Assembly (NCBI RefSeq): GCF_020882245.1
Contig: NC_083598.1
Span: 52,613,858-52,677,857, forward strand
Origin: Rhopalosiphum padi
Taxonomy: Eukaryota > Arthropoda > Insecta > Hemiptera > Aphididae
DNA: 64,000 nt
Reading direction: 5' to 3'
The translations under genes and the position numbers were made by a program. Every line of letters begins with the position of its first letter. Position 1 is the first letter of the stretch. The notes under the pieces were generated by a model. The model was not told the DNA's origin, made no database searches, and saw nothing but the letters and a program-made list of their open reading frames with translations. This document shows, one piece after another, positions 62,330-64,000 of this stretch.

Positions 62330-63190
62330 AATTTGGTACTTCGTGTTATACCACACGTATTTACTTTTTTTTCTCAATGCCTTATAACTTACCACCTACA
62401 AATTATTGTACTTATGCACAATGTATCTACTCAATAATAGTGTATTAGTTCAATATATGTATTTCTTAAGTTTACAGACTCACACCTAATTGATAGATAT
62501 ATTATTAATTTTATGAACTCGTTTTATTATTATAAATTTGTAATATGGTTTATATAGAATAGTTATTTATGAAATAGGTATTAAAATAAGTCTCTTGATC
62601 CGTTTAAAATTGAAATTACATAAATAATACATCTAGTCATTGATTTGATACCAAAATTTGATAAATATATTCTTATGAGTTAGTTTACTTTACCATGTAT
62701 TATAAAATAAAATACGAACAGTCTAAAGTCAGGTTTATCTAACCACATATATTTATAATTCATAAAATAAATAAATAAATAATAATAACAATTTTAATAA
62801 GTTTAATTTTTTTTTCATGTCTATTTTTGATTGCCTTATAACCTAATACCGGTACTATTCGGACGGTACAGTTACTATTTACACGATTTAATACGAGTAT
62901 CTAACATGTTTTTTTTTTTGTTTTTATCTGCATTGATCAGATACGTACTGCTTTAAATTATCTAATATCCTAATATAAAAAATATCCTTAACAAAACTAT
63001 GTTGAATTATGATAAATGTGTATCGAATACTTAGATTGATGGTTCATGAAAAAAAAAATGTGTATAAGAAAAAAGTAAATTTCAATTTCACGGTTTTTCA
63101 TACAGTCCAAACTAATAGTTATACAGGTCATTGGCAGTTCTCTAAATTATTTGTGTTATCTATACTACTTAAACCACGTATTAGTCTTAC
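62330..63190. other. AT-rich stretch, presumed intron
   Basis: No gene or repeat end is recognised. The 77-codon plus-strand frame at 63,009-63,242 lies partly over the minus-strand exon at 63,191-63,257 and is most likely its shadow. Confidence 0.4.
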
Positions 63191-63257
63191 CTCCAAAAAT
63201 GTTGAACGAATTCTGGACAACTGTCACATTTTCTACACTTAGACATTTCGACTATTT
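63191..63257 (-). CDS. internal exon, 67 nt, of an unidentified minus-strand gene
   Basis: On the minus strand a branch-point-like CACTAAT is followed by TTATTTTCAG ending at 63,258; the exon then ends TTTTTGGAG at 63,191, and GTAAGACTA follows, a consensus donor. Only one frame is open: entered in phase 1 it reads IVEMSKCRKCDSCPEFVQHF, then Trp, leaving in phase 2. The C-x2-C-x2-C cluster suggests a disulfide-rich extracellular or a metal-binding segment; I cannot name the family. This is the best-supported exon in the window. The downstream side (lower coordinates) would be a very long intron containing the candidate sites at 39.0, 31.0, 30.7 and 3.1 kb. Confidence 0.48.
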
Positions 63258-64000
63258 CTGAAAATAAATATTAAATTAGTGATTTTTACTTAAGAGTTAA
63301 GGGTTATGGCTAATGTTATTATATTTTATATCAATTTAATATTGACAAACTAAACATACATATATATATAGCTTCATGTAAAAAATATTTTCAGTGTCTT
63401 AATATAATTAAAGAATTAGACTTTTCAATTCATACAGTAATGTATACACCGTAAATAGGGTTCTTAAATTTTCACTTAGGATTTTTTTCACGGTATCAAA
63501 ATATAAAAATAATTTATATTAATATATATTTTTTAATATAACCTCCTGCCATTGGAAGTCTCGGTGAATATCACTGGTATAAGTAACAAAATCAATAGAT
63601 TTAAACATTCAATAAATTAATTAAATTGATAAACATAACATTTTTCGATGATAAAAGTTTAAATGATTTATTTTAAATAACTCAATCAGTAAGTACGTAT
63701 ATACATAATTAGTGCCACGATTAATAATGTTAGTTAATTATTTTGTATTTTTATAGACTTAAATAGTTTGTGTTAGTTATTTCTAGTTAAACTTCAATTA
63801 CTATTACTAGTATTACTACTATTTTAACTAAAATAACGTGCTACTAATATTTAATATATCCTTTTAAGTTTTTTTTTTTTTGTTAAAACATCTATTGTAC
63901 AAATACTTTTGATAGATATGTACTTAGACGCAATCATTTTAACATGCATACATTTTACTTAATTTTGTTTTATTACGAATAAATAAATAAATTTAAATAA
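63258..64000. other. AT-rich stretch, presumed intron upstream of the 63.2 kb exon
   Basis: No minus-strand donor with a credible exon is seen before the window edge. A plus-strand TATTTTCAG at 63,393 is followed by a 14-codon open stretch to GTAATG, which I take as chance. Confidence 0.4.

Noticed and set aside
63009..63242. 77-codon plus-strand frame
   Set aside because: It overlaps the better supported minus-strand exon with full splice signals and has none itself.
1..64000. tRNA, rRNA, CRISPR arrays, telomeric TTAGG arrays
   Set aside because: I looked for T-loop GTTCRA-type boxes, long conserved rRNA blocks and regular spacer repeats, and found none convincing.

Overview
The window is very AT-rich eukaryotic DNA with long poly(A)/poly(T) runs, (AT)n and (AAT)n microsatellites, many small inverted-repeat transposons and no long open reading frame. 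The base composition, the repeat types (hAT MITEs with 8-bp duplications, a TTAA snap-back element, a pogo-type MITE, long decayed 'TTATAACT' elements) and the absence of bacterial gene organisation point to a hemipteran insect, most likely an aphid. This is an inference from style; no marker gene confirms it. The longest open frame is 114 codons, so any gene here must be split into small exons or be decayed.

The most coherent picture is a long intron, or intron-rich stretch, of a gene on the minus strand. Transcription would run from 64 kb toward 1. An internal exon of 67 nt lies at 63,257-63,191, with a clear branch point, acceptor and donor and a Cys-rich open frame. A second, of 54 nt, lies at 31,017-30,964. 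Two minus-strand sites (30,675/30,674 and 3,140/3,139) place a good 3' splice site directly against a GTAAG donor. That is the signature of recursive (ratchet) splice sites in very long insect introns. A CpG-richer patch at 39,025-39,194 ends in a consensus minus-strand donor and could be an alternative exon. None of the encoded peptides is recognisable, so the gene stays unnamed.

On the plus strand, 8,555-8,617 could be a first exon encoding just a signal peptide, with a GTAAGA donor immediately after the predicted cleavage site. A CpG-richer patch and a possible further exon follow at 8,740-9,220. Other coding-like islands (5.9-6.4, 15.0, 20.0, 48.0-48.9, 50.6-51.0, 59.8-60.4 kb) are too short or broken to name. 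The one at 5,928-6,392 looks like a pseudogene.

Mobile DNA is the best supported content: hAT-type MITEs at 19,726-19,873 and 43,966-44,105; a pogo/Tc1-mariner MITE at 47,584-47,736; a TTAA-flanked palindromic element at 60,878-61,314; other inverted-repeat elements at 24,868-25,589, 49,257-49,835 and 61,347-62,329; three fragments of one decayed family at 16.5-17.4, 19.2 and 52.4 kb; a dispersed repeat at 20.4 and 36.0 kb; and a palindromic repeat family at 4.3 and 43.2 kb. No rRNA, tRNA or CRISPR was seen. All calls were made by eye, without database searches.
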